Source: Paguma larvata (Eukaryota > Chordata > Mammalia > Carnivora > Viverridae). From it: DNA of 64,000 nt. Numbering within the stretch: position 1 is the stretch's first letter; every line of letters begins with the position of its first letter. The stretch covers positions 52,781,116 through 52,845,115 of the forward strand of contig CM057826.1 of the NCBI GenBank assembly GCA_030068075.1. Reading direction: 5' to 3'. Both the position numbers and the translations under genes were made by a program. Below are positions 1-9,872 of the stretch, one piece after another. The notes below the pieces were generated by a model. The model saw only the letters and a program-made list of their open reading frames with translations, was not told where the DNA came from and searched no databases.

Positions 1-470
1 ATGCCAATATAATAATCATTTTAGAACTGTTATTTTCAAACTTTTTGTGCTGTTTTAGGGGTACTTTTTATAAGCAGCATATCATTTCATTTTGAAAACT
101 TATCCAGTCTCATTTTGTCTTTTAATTAGTGAGTTTAATCTGTTTACATTTATTTTCTTAATAGGTATTTTTAGTGCATTTATTTAATCTTTGTATTTTC
201 TATTTACACTCTTAATTTCTTGGACCCTTTTTTTTTATTCTTTCTTTTCTGCCTTTCATTGAATTGAAATTTTCTCTATTCTCCCCTACACATATTGTTT
301 TCTTCTCTCTGCAGCTTTCGAAAATATAGATTATATATTTTAATACTAACTTTAAAATTTTTAAGTTTATCCTTAAGATATTAATATATTTTCATCTTAT
401 AAACTTCATGATCATGCAATATTTCTATCTCATCTTCAGAAGGACTTCACCATGTGTTAACTATTATTTC

Positions 471-677
471 TTTTTTTTAAGTTAATTTATTTATTTTGAG
501 AGAGAGAGAGAGAGAATGAGTGGGGGAGGGATAGAGAGAAAGGAGAGAGGACCCCAAGCAGACTCTGAGCTAAAGCACAGAACCTGATGTAGGGCTAAAC
601 TCATGAACCATGAGATCATGACTTGAGCTGGAACCAAGAGTCAGACACTTAACCATCTGAGCCACCCAGATGCCCCA
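471..677 (-). mobile_element. tRNA-Lys-derived carnivore SINE (felid CAN SINE)
   Basis: Reverse-oriented SINE. The plus strand starts with the tail complement (poly-T, then TTTATTTATTTTGAGAGAGAG) and ends with the complement of the tRNA head, GAGCCACCCAGATGCCCC. The B-box region appears as its complement near 590-610. It sits inside the L1M fragment, so it is younger. Flanks AACTATTATTTC (459-470) and AACTATTAACTATTTC (678-693) look like a decayed target-site duplication. Confidence 0.93.
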
Positions 678-718
678 ACTATTAACTATTTCTGACAACG
701 TATTACTTTTTCCTTTAC

Positions 719-720
<2 letters not shown>

Positions 721-749
<29 letters not shown>
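721..749. repeat. (CA)n microsatellite
   Basis: About 14 uninterrupted CA units in AT-rich sequence just after a SINE. The Cys-Val repeat peptide readable on the minus strand here is only this repeat translated. Confidence 0.97.
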
Positions 750-2012
750 CATATAAAGATTATTAGTTAATGAATGCACTCACATATTGTGAAAATTTCT
801 TTGTTCACCACTATCCCTTTACTCAATGCCATTCCTCTGGTCTCACTTTTCTTTTAGTTAAAATCTGTTCTTTAATTTTCCTTTAGTGAGAATTTATGTG
901 GTGAATGTTTAATCTTTGTACGGATGGTTTAGCTAGAAATAATATTTTAGGTTGACAGTTATTTTCTCTTAAGATTATAAAGACATTAATTTCATCTATT
1001 AAAATCCTATTAGGGATACGATATTTTCCTTTGGTTTAGTGGGGTTTTTTTTCCCAGTTAAAGCCATTTGTTTCTGGATTTTAATATTTCCAGTTTATCA
1101 ATGAGGTGTGCAGTTTCTCAATCATGTTTAGGTGTGCGTTTTTATTTATTTGTACTGTTTGGTACTTGAAGTGCCTTCAGAATCAGAATATACATGCCAT
1201 TCCTTGATTCTGAAAAAATTATCACCATTTACTTTTTTCAAATATGACTTCTAGTCCAGTCCATCTATTTTCTTTTTCTGAGACACTATCAGATATGTCA
1301 TGGAGCCTCTGTGTGTACTCTGTATTTCTTAAATTTTTTTAAATAGTGTTTACCTTTCTGTCTTTTGAGGTGATGTTATAAGTAAATTCCTTAATACCAT
1401 TTTCAAATCAGTCTCTCCTCAACTGTGTCAATTGTTTAGAGTTTACTGGGGTGTTTGCCTGTTTGTTCTTTTTAGTGGTAAGTGCTTCTTTATTAAGATT
1501 CCTTATGGGTTCCTTTCCTATCCACTTGCTTTTCTTTTATCTCTGTTTCTTTTGTTTTTTAATACTTGATGTAATTGTCAGTTGTATCTTTGAGGATAAT
1601 AACTGTTATGAAAGTGTTTTATAGTTTTAGTCATATAAACATTTCATCTTGGGTAACTTCAGGTTCTGATTGGTGATTCTGAGAACTATTTTCCTTAGGA
1701 TTATGTTTCCTCATCTGTTTTGAAAATTTGGTTTTGAGTAGAAGTTTCTTCATTTCTTTTTTCTTTTTCTTTTTATGAGTGTGTTTTCCTTTTCATATTA
1801 ATCAATGTGGTAGTTGCCTCCATCTTGCCCGTGAGTGCTTGTTCAGGTCCCAGGCCTTAGCATAACAGTTTGGTCCCCTGTCTCAGAAGGAAGGTGCATA
1901 AATTGCTTCCAAACAAGTAGGGAACTTGGTTCATTTATTATTTATGAAGGTGTATCCTCCTGCTCTCATAGTTTCACAACTTCATATAAGTGGCAGCCCT
2001 AGGGAACAGATG

Positions 2013-2035
2013 TCCTTTTCTTTCTTTCTTTCTTC

Positions 2036-2093
<58 letters not shown>

Positions 2094-2299
2094 CTCTCTC
2101 TCTCCTTCCTTCCTTCTTCCTTCCTTCCTTCCTTCCTTCCTTCTTTCTTTCTTTCTTTCTTTCTTTCTCTCTCTCTCTCTCTCTCTCTCCCTTCCTTCTT
2201 CATTCCTTCCTTCCTTCCTTCCTACCTTCCTTCCTTTCTTTCTTTCTCTCTCTCTCTCTCTTCCTTCCTTCCTTCCTTCCTTCCTTCCTTCCTTCCTTC

Positions 2300-2362
<63 letters not shown>

Positions 2363-2384
2363 TCCTTCTTCTTTCATCTTCTTT
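2013..2384. repeat. Compound (CTTT)n/(CCTT)n/(CT)n pyrimidine tract
   Basis: About 370 bases almost entirely C and T on the plus strand. Pure CTTT blocks (about 2041-2090 and 2300-2365) flank CCTT and CT blocks. Open frames exist on both strands only because the repeat lacks stop codons; they encode Ser/Phe/Leu or Lys/Glu/Arg runs and are not genes. The long purine/pyrimidine asymmetry and block symmetry are features known to favour triplex (H-DNA) structure. Confidence 0.97.
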
Positions 2385-3214
2385 AATAAGCAGTAGGAGC
2401 CCTGGCATCCAATCTCAGCTTTAAATATTAGGTCTGGCTCTATACATCCATTTTATGGGGCCACTTTAGGTTCCTAAGACCCCAGAAAAATTGCCCTCTT
2501 GTCACTGCCTGATCTTGAGCTTTAATACCAGAGGACCAGAGGTTCTAGTCCTACTTATTATCTTATATTTATGGCCTATGAAAATGTCTGTCCAGTTTGT
2601 GAGGCCTATTGTAACTTTACAGTTTTTCCCTTTTCTATTTTACATATGATTATTATGCTATTGGGGCAGTGGTTGTATTGTGGTGTGGTTTTGCTGTTTT
2701 ATTGACAATAATTCTTCTAATTTATCAGTTGGTCATCTGTGCTTGTCTCTATTTATGATCGTGGAGGCATACTACTGTAGTTATTTCAGGATATTGATAA
2801 TAAGAACAAACCTGGGGTTAAAACTTAGAAACAGTGTATTGCTCATAGGAAGTCAAATACATATATACTATTCAGAAGATTTAATAGAAAAAATAGGGAG
2901 GAAATAGTCCCTTATGGTATACCCAGGGACATCAGTGAACTGAGCTTAAAAGGATAATGGTTTGACAATCATTTGTAGGGTGATATAAGCGGTGAGTGAA
3001 TTTCAGCAAAATAACATCATACATAATAAGAAATTCAGTATTCAGTATCGTTGTTTTGTTTATGTTTAGTTTATAAATGTTTCAGCTACACATATAGACT
3101 TTAATGTCACTCTGGAAATTAATCAGTTAATCAATATAATAAGAAAAATGTCTAATAAATACCAGATATGTTTCCTTTTAAAGAGAACTTCACCTTTAAA
3201 TAACATTGAATTGT
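2385..3214. other. Unassigned AT-rich sequence
   Basis: No repeat family, splice-bounded exon or regulatory element recognised. The first few hundred bases could be a further decayed part of the antisense L1M upstream. A 75-codon open frame at 2680-2907 has no recognisable domain. Confidence 0.5.
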
Positions 3215-3395
3215 ATGATCTAATCACCATAATAATCATGTGATGTAGACTCAACATTGAACTTGTTCCCCACATTCAGGTGAGAAAATTGAGGGAAAAT
3301 GTCAAGTGATTATCACTAGTTCAAATAACTAGTAAGCCAGGATATAAATTTGTTTGCAGAACTCGTGCACTTAATGACTGAGAATGTGCACAGAC
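3215..3395 (-). mobile_element. MIR SINE remnant, antisense
   Basis: Matches the reverse complement of the MIR core: GGTGAGAAAATTGAGGGAAAA (3280-3300) stands for the 'gatgaggaaactgaggc' block, followed by AACTAGTAAGCCAGGATATAA (3327-3347) for the 'agctagtaagtggcagagc' block and a 'gtgcacttaatgact' block. Divergence is high, as expected for a MIR. Edges are approximate. Confidence 0.6.
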
Positions 3396-4856
3396 ACATG
3401 GGGAGATAGGGAAAGAAGGATCCATTTGTCAGGGAATGACTTAATTTCATCAAAGCTTTAGCATTAACCCAGCTCACACTTTTCTCTGAAGTTCTAGTAT
3501 ACATGGGATTTAAGGATAAACTGAACCTGGACTTCCCACTGCACAAGATCAAACCTGAGAGAGAGGAAAATGTAAATCTTGTAAAAACAGAAATTACAAG
3601 ATACAGAAAATCATTATATAACCAGTCACTCACTATACAGATCATGGTCATCCTTTAAATTGCCCATATTCCACACTTTCTTACCTTTCTTCTGGGACCA
3701 AGTGTTTTTGGGTAAAAAGATTTCAGTATTTTCAAGAAAAACCAGAGCGGTGGGAAAATATTAGAAGCGTGACTCCACCTGCGTGGATTTCAAATGGTTT
3801 AAACACAGGACAGGATGATATTCAGGTTTTCCAAAATTAGGTAGTTGAAAAACTACTGAAAAAACTTCAGGATGATGGCAATATTGTTTCAGTAGAAAAC
3901 TAAAGTCCCTTTGGATATGAACATGGTATGATTTTATTACCAGCTCCCTTTTACCTATTAGATTTTGACTGCTGTAACCAATTTAAAATATAACTTTTCT
4001 TTTTGAAGGTAAAAACGATTCCTATCTTATTTCAGATAAATTATTTGTCATACTTACGAGATTGTTTCACTGGGTGAAAAACAAAATCTTCCTGTTGCCA
4101 TCCCTACTCTTTATTAACTGAAGGAAATGATGTACTTTTTAAAAGTTCTGATAAGAACTCTTCAGTGATAATAATATTTCATGTTATAAGACAAATTAAA
4201 TGTGTAGTCTTTTAATATGTAAAACCAGGTGTCTATTCTTGTGAAAGAGGGAGAGAAACAATTGGTAGGAATATATTGCTTCTTGTATATAACTATATTT
4301 CAAGTCTTTGGTGATAAGCCTCTTTTAAACTTTGTAAGTCATGTCTTCAATATTATCAGTAAGAAAAGTTCTAAGTCCAGAATTTTGGTCAGATGACCTA
4401 TACCTCAGATTTTAAATAACTGTTGCCATATAAAGGTAAATTGGTAACTATTGAAAGTCAGATAAAAAAATAACAAATATAGAGTTAAGTATTAACATTT
4501 CAGTGAAGGTGCTTGCTAATTTTTTTACATGTAGAATAACTAAGATCTTAACCATATTCGACAATATCTTACATTCCACTGGTTATTTAAAAATCAGATA
4601 TAAAAATGTTAAATAGTATTGGAAAATAGGTAGCACATGCCCAGCACTCAAATATTTTCAGTAATCAAGGCAGCAAGTTATGGTATAAATAGTATGAAAA
4701 ATATTCAAAGCCATTATCAATAAGTCTAAGTTAAAAATAGTCCCCCGTGCCCATGCAACTTCTGAAGTCAGTGGAAATGTACTGAATATCATATTGCTTT
4801 GACATTTAAAGTGTATCTTCCAGGTAGCCTCAGTTCAGAATGAGGCAAAGTCTTTA
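3396..4856. other. Unassigned AT-rich sequence
   Basis: Mostly unique-looking. No gene, RNA or repeat family recognised. A TA dinucleotide at 4857-4858 marks the edge of the next element. Confidence 0.5.
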
Positions 4857-4858
4857 TA

Positions 4859-5193
4859 CAGTTGACCCTTGAACAATGTGGGGGTGAGGGACAGGGGGAA
4901 TCCTCCATCCTGCACACACATTGGAAAATCCACACAAAACTTTTGACTCTCCCAGTAGTTAACTACTCATAGCCTGTTACTGACTAGAAGTCTTAGTGAT
5001 ATCATAAACAGTTAACACATATTTTGTATGTTATATGTATTGTATACCATATTCTTACAATGAAGTAAACTAGAGTAAATAAAATGTTGTAAGAAAATCA
5101 TAAGAAGAGAAAATACACTTAGGTACTATTTACTGAAAAATATTTGTACACAGTTCTGCACAGTTCATATCTATATTGTTCAAGAGTCAACTG
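4859..5193 (-). mobile_element. Non-autonomous Tigger-type (pogo/Tc1-mariner) DNA transposon
   Basis: A 335-bp element with terminal inverted repeats: left end CAGTTGACCCTTGAACAATG and right end CATTGTTC-like then AAGAGTCAACTG. Both ends abut TA (4857-4858 and 5194-5195), the expected 2-bp target-site duplication of this superfamily. The interior (ACTTTTGACTC, AACACATATTTTGTATG, AGAAAATCATAAGAAGAG) matches the short internally deleted Tigger2/MER8-type elements as I recall them. It has no transposase frame and would have depended on a full-length relative. The strand call rests on which end resembles the consensus start. Confidence 0.85.
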
Positions 5194-5197
5194 TAAT

Positions 5198-5256
5198 CTC
5201 TTACTCTTACTCTTTTTTTTCTTTCTTTCTTTCCTTTCTTTTCTTTTTTTTTTTTT
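5198..5256. repeat. T/C-rich low-complexity tract
   Basis: CTTT-type units decaying to poly-T just beyond the right end of the Tigger element. Confidence 0.85.
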
Positions 5257-5564
5257 ACGTGGGAATGGGAAGAGGAACTATGGGTACCAGAGGTAAGAAA
5301 TATGATATGAAAAAAATATGTTGGGCGACGTAAGAGATCAGTTGCTTCCAGGTAGATATTATACTAACTATATGTTCAGTTCAGTCATGACCTATTTATT
5401 TGTTTTTAAATTACTTTGTGATGTTGACTAATATTAAGAATGCTCTAACAAAATGGAAGAAAGTTGTAAAGGATCAATTATATTTGGCATACTAAATTTA
5501 ATATGACAGAAAATACTTATTTAAAAAGTTGAGAAAATAACATTTTCTTTGATATATAGTACTT

Positions 5565-5685
5565 AAATTTTTTATGGATAATTAATAAGTGCCAACTTTT
5601 TAATGAACGCTCTAGATGCATTGACTCAATTTATTTTGTATATAGTAAGTAACATGTTTTCATCTTTATATGAATTAACAGCAAC
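5565..5685 (+). repeat. Diverged duplicate segment, copy 1
   Basis: Shares an ordered set of blocks with 6185-6305: TTATGGATA, then TTAATAAGTGCCAAC, ATGCATTGACTC, TTTATTTTGTATATAGTAAG and ATGTTTTCATCTTTA. By eye the identity is moderate with small gaps. It could be a local duplication or two copies of an old dispersed repeat that I do not recognise. Confidence 0.45.
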
Positions 5686-6184
5686 AAATGAACCACAATA
5701 CATTTTCGGATACTTTTGTTTAAGTTTTCTGGTAATAACAATCAAAGTAAGTGTTGAGAGAGCATTCATGTCAGCCACAATGCAAACTCCAAAACAGAGG
5801 TTCTTCATGTACCTTTATAAAATCGGTGTATTAAAGGATTAGTGACCCAGCATGGCAAACCCTAAAATGTTTAATAGGATAAAGTGATCTCCAATGAGTA
5901 ATGACCTCCAGCGAATCTTAATTCTCTTATTCATTATGTTGGGGGTCTCTTAATGTTGGTTTCACTTAATACTTTACCCACAAACATACATACACACATG
6001 CGCACACACACACTGACACTCTCAATTTTAGGAGAATCAGAAGAGAACTTCTGTTGCATTTACGAAATATTTACTAACTATGTAACATTAGTAACATAAA
6101 AACTAAATATCATGCAATATATGATATAAATATGTTATATTTATATACATAATTGAGATATAACCTTCAATTCAATATAATTGA
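5686..6184. other. Unassigned AT-rich sequence with a short CA run
   Basis: Spacer between the two similar segments. It contains a CA-rich run at about 5988-6013 and A/T runs near 6110-6180. No gene or repeat family is recognised. Confidence 0.5.
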
Positions 6185-6305
6185 AAAATAATTTATGGAT
6201 ATTTAATAGGTGGCAACATTTTTCTAAATGCATTAAATGCATTAACTCTTTATTCCATATAATGTAGATAGCATGTAATTTCAGTTTTAACAAAGAAGGA
6301 AGAGA
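6185..6305 (+). repeat. Diverged duplicate segment, copy 2
   Basis: Partner of 5565-5685, about 620 bases downstream in the same orientation. Blocks TTATGGATATTTAATAGGTG, ATGCATTAACTC and ATAATGTAGATAGCATGTAA align in order with copy 1. The AACAAAGAAGGAAGAG end resembles a MIR core complement, so an old MIR origin is possible. Confidence 0.45.
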
Positions 6306-6592
6306 ATCTTAAACTTGGTGAAGTCAAAGTCTAGGCCTATAATGTATATTGACACACATGAACATAAAAATGTAATAATTAGAGTACATCATGAAGACAC
6401 TCTGTTTTTTTTCTCTTAAATAATTCATCCCTTCTCCACAAAGCTTGGGAGTAGTCCTTTTGTCCAGGGAGAGGAGGATGGGTCTTCATCTCTGAGATTC
6501 TAAGTCACTCTCTCTTCATTCTGAGTTTCTTTCCTGCTTTGCCTCCTAGCCCACCCACAGCTCCTTCTCAGGCTCCTTTTATTTAAACGTGG

Positions 6593-6803
6593 GGTTAAGG
6601 CCCCTGGATGCCTCAGTCTGTTAAGCATTTGACTTTGATTGAAGTCATGAACTTGTGATTTGTGAGTTTGAGCCCCTCGTTGGGCTCTGTGTTGACAGCT
6701 CAGAGCCTGAAGTCTGCTTAGGATTCTGTGCCCCCCTTCTCTCTGCCCCTCCCCAACTCATGCTCTGTCTCTGTCTCTCAAAAATAAATAAACATTAAAA
6801 AAA
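6593..6803 (+). mobile_element. tRNA-Lys-derived carnivore SINE
   Basis: Plus-oriented SINE: head GCCCCTGGATGCCTCAGTCT, GTCATGAACTTGTGATTTGT, CT-rich body, then AAAATAAATAAACATTAAAA tail. Flanked by a 14-bp duplication TTATTTAAACGTGG (6579-6592) and TTATTTAAATGTGG (6804-6817), 13 of 14 identical, so the insertion edges are well fixed. Confidence 0.93.
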
Positions 6804-7546
6804 TTATTTAAATGTGGTCCTCAGAGATCTGTCATTCACCCTTTCTCATTTGGTTCTATATAAACTTCTTCAAGGATACTATGTATTCTGTGGTTTTCAT
6901 GCAGCTAAGACTAATGGATATATATCCTCAACTCTACTTGTTTGTAAAAAACTTGTTTATAAAAAAAAGAGCTTTTATTCTTATTTCTAGGTTTATTGAG
7001 ATATAATTGACTTATAACTGTGTAGTTTTAAGGTGTACAACATGATGATTTGATACACATATATCCTGCAAAATGATTATCTCAGTAGGATTAGCTAACA
7101 TCTCTATTACCTCACATGATTTCCAATTTTTTTCTTGTGGTGAGAACATTTATTCTCTGAGCAACTATCAAGTATATAATGCAGTACTGTTAACCAAAAC
7201 CACATGCTGTACATTAGATTCCCAGAACTTATCCATTTTATAACTGGAAGTTTGTACAATTTGACTGACATCTCCCCTTTTCCAACACCTCTCAGCCTCT
7301 GGCAACCATCATTCTACATTCTATTTCTATGAGTTTGGATCCTTTAGATTTCACATGTAAGTGATATCATATAGTATTTTTCTTTGTCTGACTTATTTCA
7401 TGTCAGACATTAACATTTCATGTTAATGCCCTCAAGGTCTATCCATGTTGTTGCAAATGGCAAGATTTCCTTCTTTCTCATGGATGAATAATGTTACTAT
7501 TAATATCAAATATGATATTAATACTACTAATACCATATATATAGTA

Positions 7547-7555
<9 letters not shown>

Positions 7556-7601
<46 letters not shown>
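7556..7601. repeat. (AT)n microsatellite
   Basis: About 23 AT units within the L1 3' region, at the place where related L1s carry a short TATATATA run after 'ccattg'. It probably expanded from that seed. Confidence 0.96.
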
Positions 7602-7602
<1 letters not shown>

Positions 7603-7714
7603 TTTACTCCCAGATGTTCACCTAGGTTGTTTCTGTATCTTGGCTATTGTGATTACTGTTTTAATAAACATGGAAGTACAGAAATCTTTTTGAGATCCTG
7701 ATTTCCATTATTTT

Positions 7715-7928
7715 TTAAAAATTTTTAATATTTATTTATTTTTGAGAGAGAGAAAGAGACAGAGCACAAGCAGGGGAGAGGCAGAGAGAGTAGGAGACAC
7801 AGATTCTGAAGCAGGCTCCAGGCTCTAAGTTCTCAGCACTGAGCTCTACATGGGGCCTGAACCCAAGAGCCAGAGATCATTACCTAAGCAGAAGTTGGAT
7901 GCTTAATTGATTGAGCACCCAGGTGTCC
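7715..7928 (-). mobile_element. tRNA-Lys-derived carnivore SINE (first of an abutting pair)
   Basis: Tail complement AATATTTATTTATTTTTGAG, a GA-rich body and the head complement GAGCACCCAGGTGTCCCT. Inserted in the L1. The site CTGATTTCCATTATTTT (7698-7714) recurs in decayed form after this SINE (about 7929-7944) and again after the next one (8172-8188). Confidence 0.93.
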
Positions 7929-7944
7929 CTCAATTATTATTTTT

Positions 7945-8171
7945 TTAAGTGTACTTATTTTGAGAGAGAGAAAGGGAGAAACATAGAGAGAGAGAGAGAG
8001 AGAGAGGAAGTCGGGGAAGGGCAGAGAGAGGGAGAGAGGGAAGCTCACCCAGGTTCAACAGTGTCAGAGCAGAGCCTGACATATAAGGCTCCATCTCACC
8101 AACCCTGATATCATGATCTGAGCTGAACTCAAGAGCTGGATGCTTAACTAACTGAGCCTCCCAGGCACCCC
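7945..8171 (-). mobile_element. tRNA-Lys-derived carnivore SINE (second of an abutting pair)
   Basis: Same orientation as its neighbour: TTATTTTGAGAGAGAG start, GA-rich body, GAGCCTCCCAGGCACCCC end. The L1 resumes directly after it with CTGATTTCAGTTATTTT, 15 of 17 identical to the copy before the first SINE. Either the second SINE landed in the first one's flanking duplication, or the pair arose by insertion in the first SINE's end. Confidence 0.92.
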
Positions 8172-8251
8172 CTGATTTCAGTTATTTTGGATATATACCC
8201 AGTGGTGGGGTTGCTAGGTCTTTTGATACTTCTATTTTTAATTTTTTGAAG

Positions 8252-8990
8252 TGCTAGAGTCCAGCTCTGGAGAGTCCAGGAGTCCCCAAAGGATGGACAG
8301 TGTCGGCAAAAGGAATGAGAGAGACAGGAAAAGTAGTCTGATCCCCAAACAGGCATCTCTGGCAATTCTGGCATCATTTGTGTCTCTGGCATCTCTGTTC
8401 TGCTGGTCTCAGTGTCTTTATTTAAAGGTAGTAAATCAAAGAGTACTTTCGTGACATTACATCACTGAGCATAGTTTTGATATCTTTAGCAACAGTGTGT
8501 TTTTATCAGCAAAGTGGCAATTTCCTCAATCTTGCATGTAGTTTTCAAGTTAATTAGCATACAAATTTAAGGCAGGGGGAGAGAACAGGGTGTTACCTCG
8601 AGGCCTAAGTTAATTATCTGTAAACAGGCCAGGAGTCACTCTGCCTGTTCTTCCAACTACAATGGGGGAGGTGCAACCCACCTGGCAAGAACAGAATTCC
8701 CAATGCTTGTCTCTTGCTTATGAATGAGTACATTTACATAATCTACTTCAGATGTTATCCATCAATGCATCGCATTCCAGTTCCCCTTTTTTAATTTAAA
8801 TGCCATGAAACAAAAGGAGCATTACATCCCCTGAGGCCAATGAGAGCAGTTCAAGAAATCCAGGCCTGAAAGGTTATTTGAAGGAGGTAGTTAGTATTGG
8901 GTGCCTGTTGATCAGCAGGAGGCTTTGCAACATCTGCCTTTTCCACACAAGGAAATGTCTCAACCTGTGAGCCCAAGATGGCTCCCAACA
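8252..8990 (-). mobile_element. Solo endogenous-retrovirus LTR, copy 1 (antisense)
   Basis: A 739-bp insertion that splits the L1. Its plus-strand edges are TG...CA and it is flanked by a perfect 6-bp duplication TTGAAG (8246-8251 and 8991-8996); the L1 resumes with AACCTCCATAT. Read on the minus strand it begins TGTTGGGAGCCATCTTGGGC, has a polyadenylation signal AATAAA (plus 8418-8423) followed by GACACTGAGACCAGCAG, and ends CTCTAGCA. No gag, pol or env sequence is attached, so it is a solo LTR left by recombination. A 6-bp duplication is usual for class II (beta-like) elements; that class call is inference. It is the same family as 49455-50448. Confidence 0.9.
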
Positions 8991-9288
8991 TTGAAGAACC
9001 TCCATATATTTACTTAATGGCTGCACCAATTACATTCCCACCAACAGTGTATATGGGTTCCTTTTTCTTCACATCCTAACCAACATTTATCTTTTGTCTT
9101 TTTGATAATAGCTATCTTAACAGTGTGAGGAGATATCTCATTGTGCTTTTTCTTTGCATTTCCCTGATAATTAACATGAGCATCTTTTGATGTACTTGTT
9201 TCACATTAGTAGTCTTCTCTGGAAAAATGTCTATTACAGTTTCCCTGCCTATTTTCATTTATTTATTTAATTAATGTTTCTTTATTTT

Positions 9289-9496
9289 TTTTAAATTTTT
9301 TAAAATATTTATTTATTTTTGAAAGAGAGAGAGAGCAGGGGAGGGGCAGAAAGAAGGAGACACAGAATCTGAAGCAGGCTCCAGTCTCTGAGCTGTCAGG
9401 ACAGAGCCCGATGAAGGGCTCCAACCCATAAACTGTGAGATCATGACATGAGCCGAAGTTGAATGCTTAACCACCTGATCCACCCAGGCACCCCTA
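9289..9496 (-). mobile_element. Inner SINE B, inserted in the tail of the outer SINE
   Basis: Complete reverse SINE with tail complement TTTAAAATATTTATTTATTT and end CCACCCAGGCACCCCT. A perfect 16-bp duplication AATGTTTCTTTATTTT (9273-9288 and 9497-9512) flanks it and lies within the A-tail complement of the outer SINE. This proves a later insertion rather than a tandem array. Confidence 0.92.
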
Positions 9497-9668
9497 AATG
9501 TTTCTTTATTTTGAAAGAGAGAGAATTCATGTGAGCAGGGAAAGGGGAGAGAGAGAAGGAGAGAGAGAATTCCAAGGAGGCTCCATGCTCAGCATGAAGC
9601 CTGATGAGGGGCTTGAACTCAGGGACTATGAGATCATGACCTGAGCTGAAATCAAAAGTTGATCATTT

Positions 9669-9872
9669 GGAATGCCTGGGTGGTTCAGTTGGTTAAGCAT
9701 CCAAGTCTTGATTTTGGCTCAGGTCATGATCTCATGGTTTGTGAGCCTAGTGTCTTAGTCTTCACTGCCTGCTTGGGATTCTGTGTATCTATCTCTCTTT
9801 GTCTCTCTGCCCCTCCCCAGTGCACTCTCTTTCTCTCTCAAAACAAATAAATAAACCGAAAAAGAAAAAAAA
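9669..9872 (+). mobile_element. Inner SINE C, inserted in the body of the outer SINE
   Basis: Opposite orientation to its host: AATGCCTGGGTGGTTCAG head, AGGTCATGATCTCATGGTTT, CT-rich body, ACAAATAAATAAACC tail and an A-rich end. The host SINE stops at AAAAGTTGATCATTT (9654-9668) and resumes at AAAAGAGTAGGATGCTT (9873 on), which together read as the usual 'agagttggatgctt' part of the tRNA-side sequence. Confidence 0.9.

Larger units (their letters stand above)
1..1800 (-). mobile_element. Ancient L1 (L1M/HAL1-like) fragment, antisense
   Basis: The plus strand reads as the reverse complement of an old mammalian L1 ORF2 and neighbouring region. Recognisable stretches are TTTTAATTAGTGAGTTTAAT near 120, AGGTTGACAGTTATTTTCTC near 950 and a TCATCTTGGGTAACTTCAGG-like block near 1650, in the order expected for an antisense L1M. 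No frame is open for long, so it is a dead remnant. It is interrupted by a SINE and a CA repeat. The right edge is vague: L1-like composition may continue into the pyrimidine tract. Subfamily is not resolved. Confidence 0.55.

Noticed and set aside
1926..2424. Long overlapping open frames on both strands (Ser/Phe/Leu or Lys/Glu/Arg runs)
   Set aside because: They are translations of the CTTT/CCTT repeat, which has no stop codons in several frames. No start context, domain or conservation signal.
8252..8990. A complete provirus between the two LTR copies (8.3 kb and 49.5 kb)
   Set aside because: The LTRs are in opposite orientation, have different target duplications and have no retroviral genes between them. 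They are independent solo LTRs.
9659..9850. Short peptides such as WVAQLVKHPS / VAQSVEHPTS at several sites
   Set aside because: The same peptide recurs wherever the SINE head is translated (for example at 27363-27563 minus, 33381-33716 and 36310-36492), so it is SINE-derived rather than a protein family.
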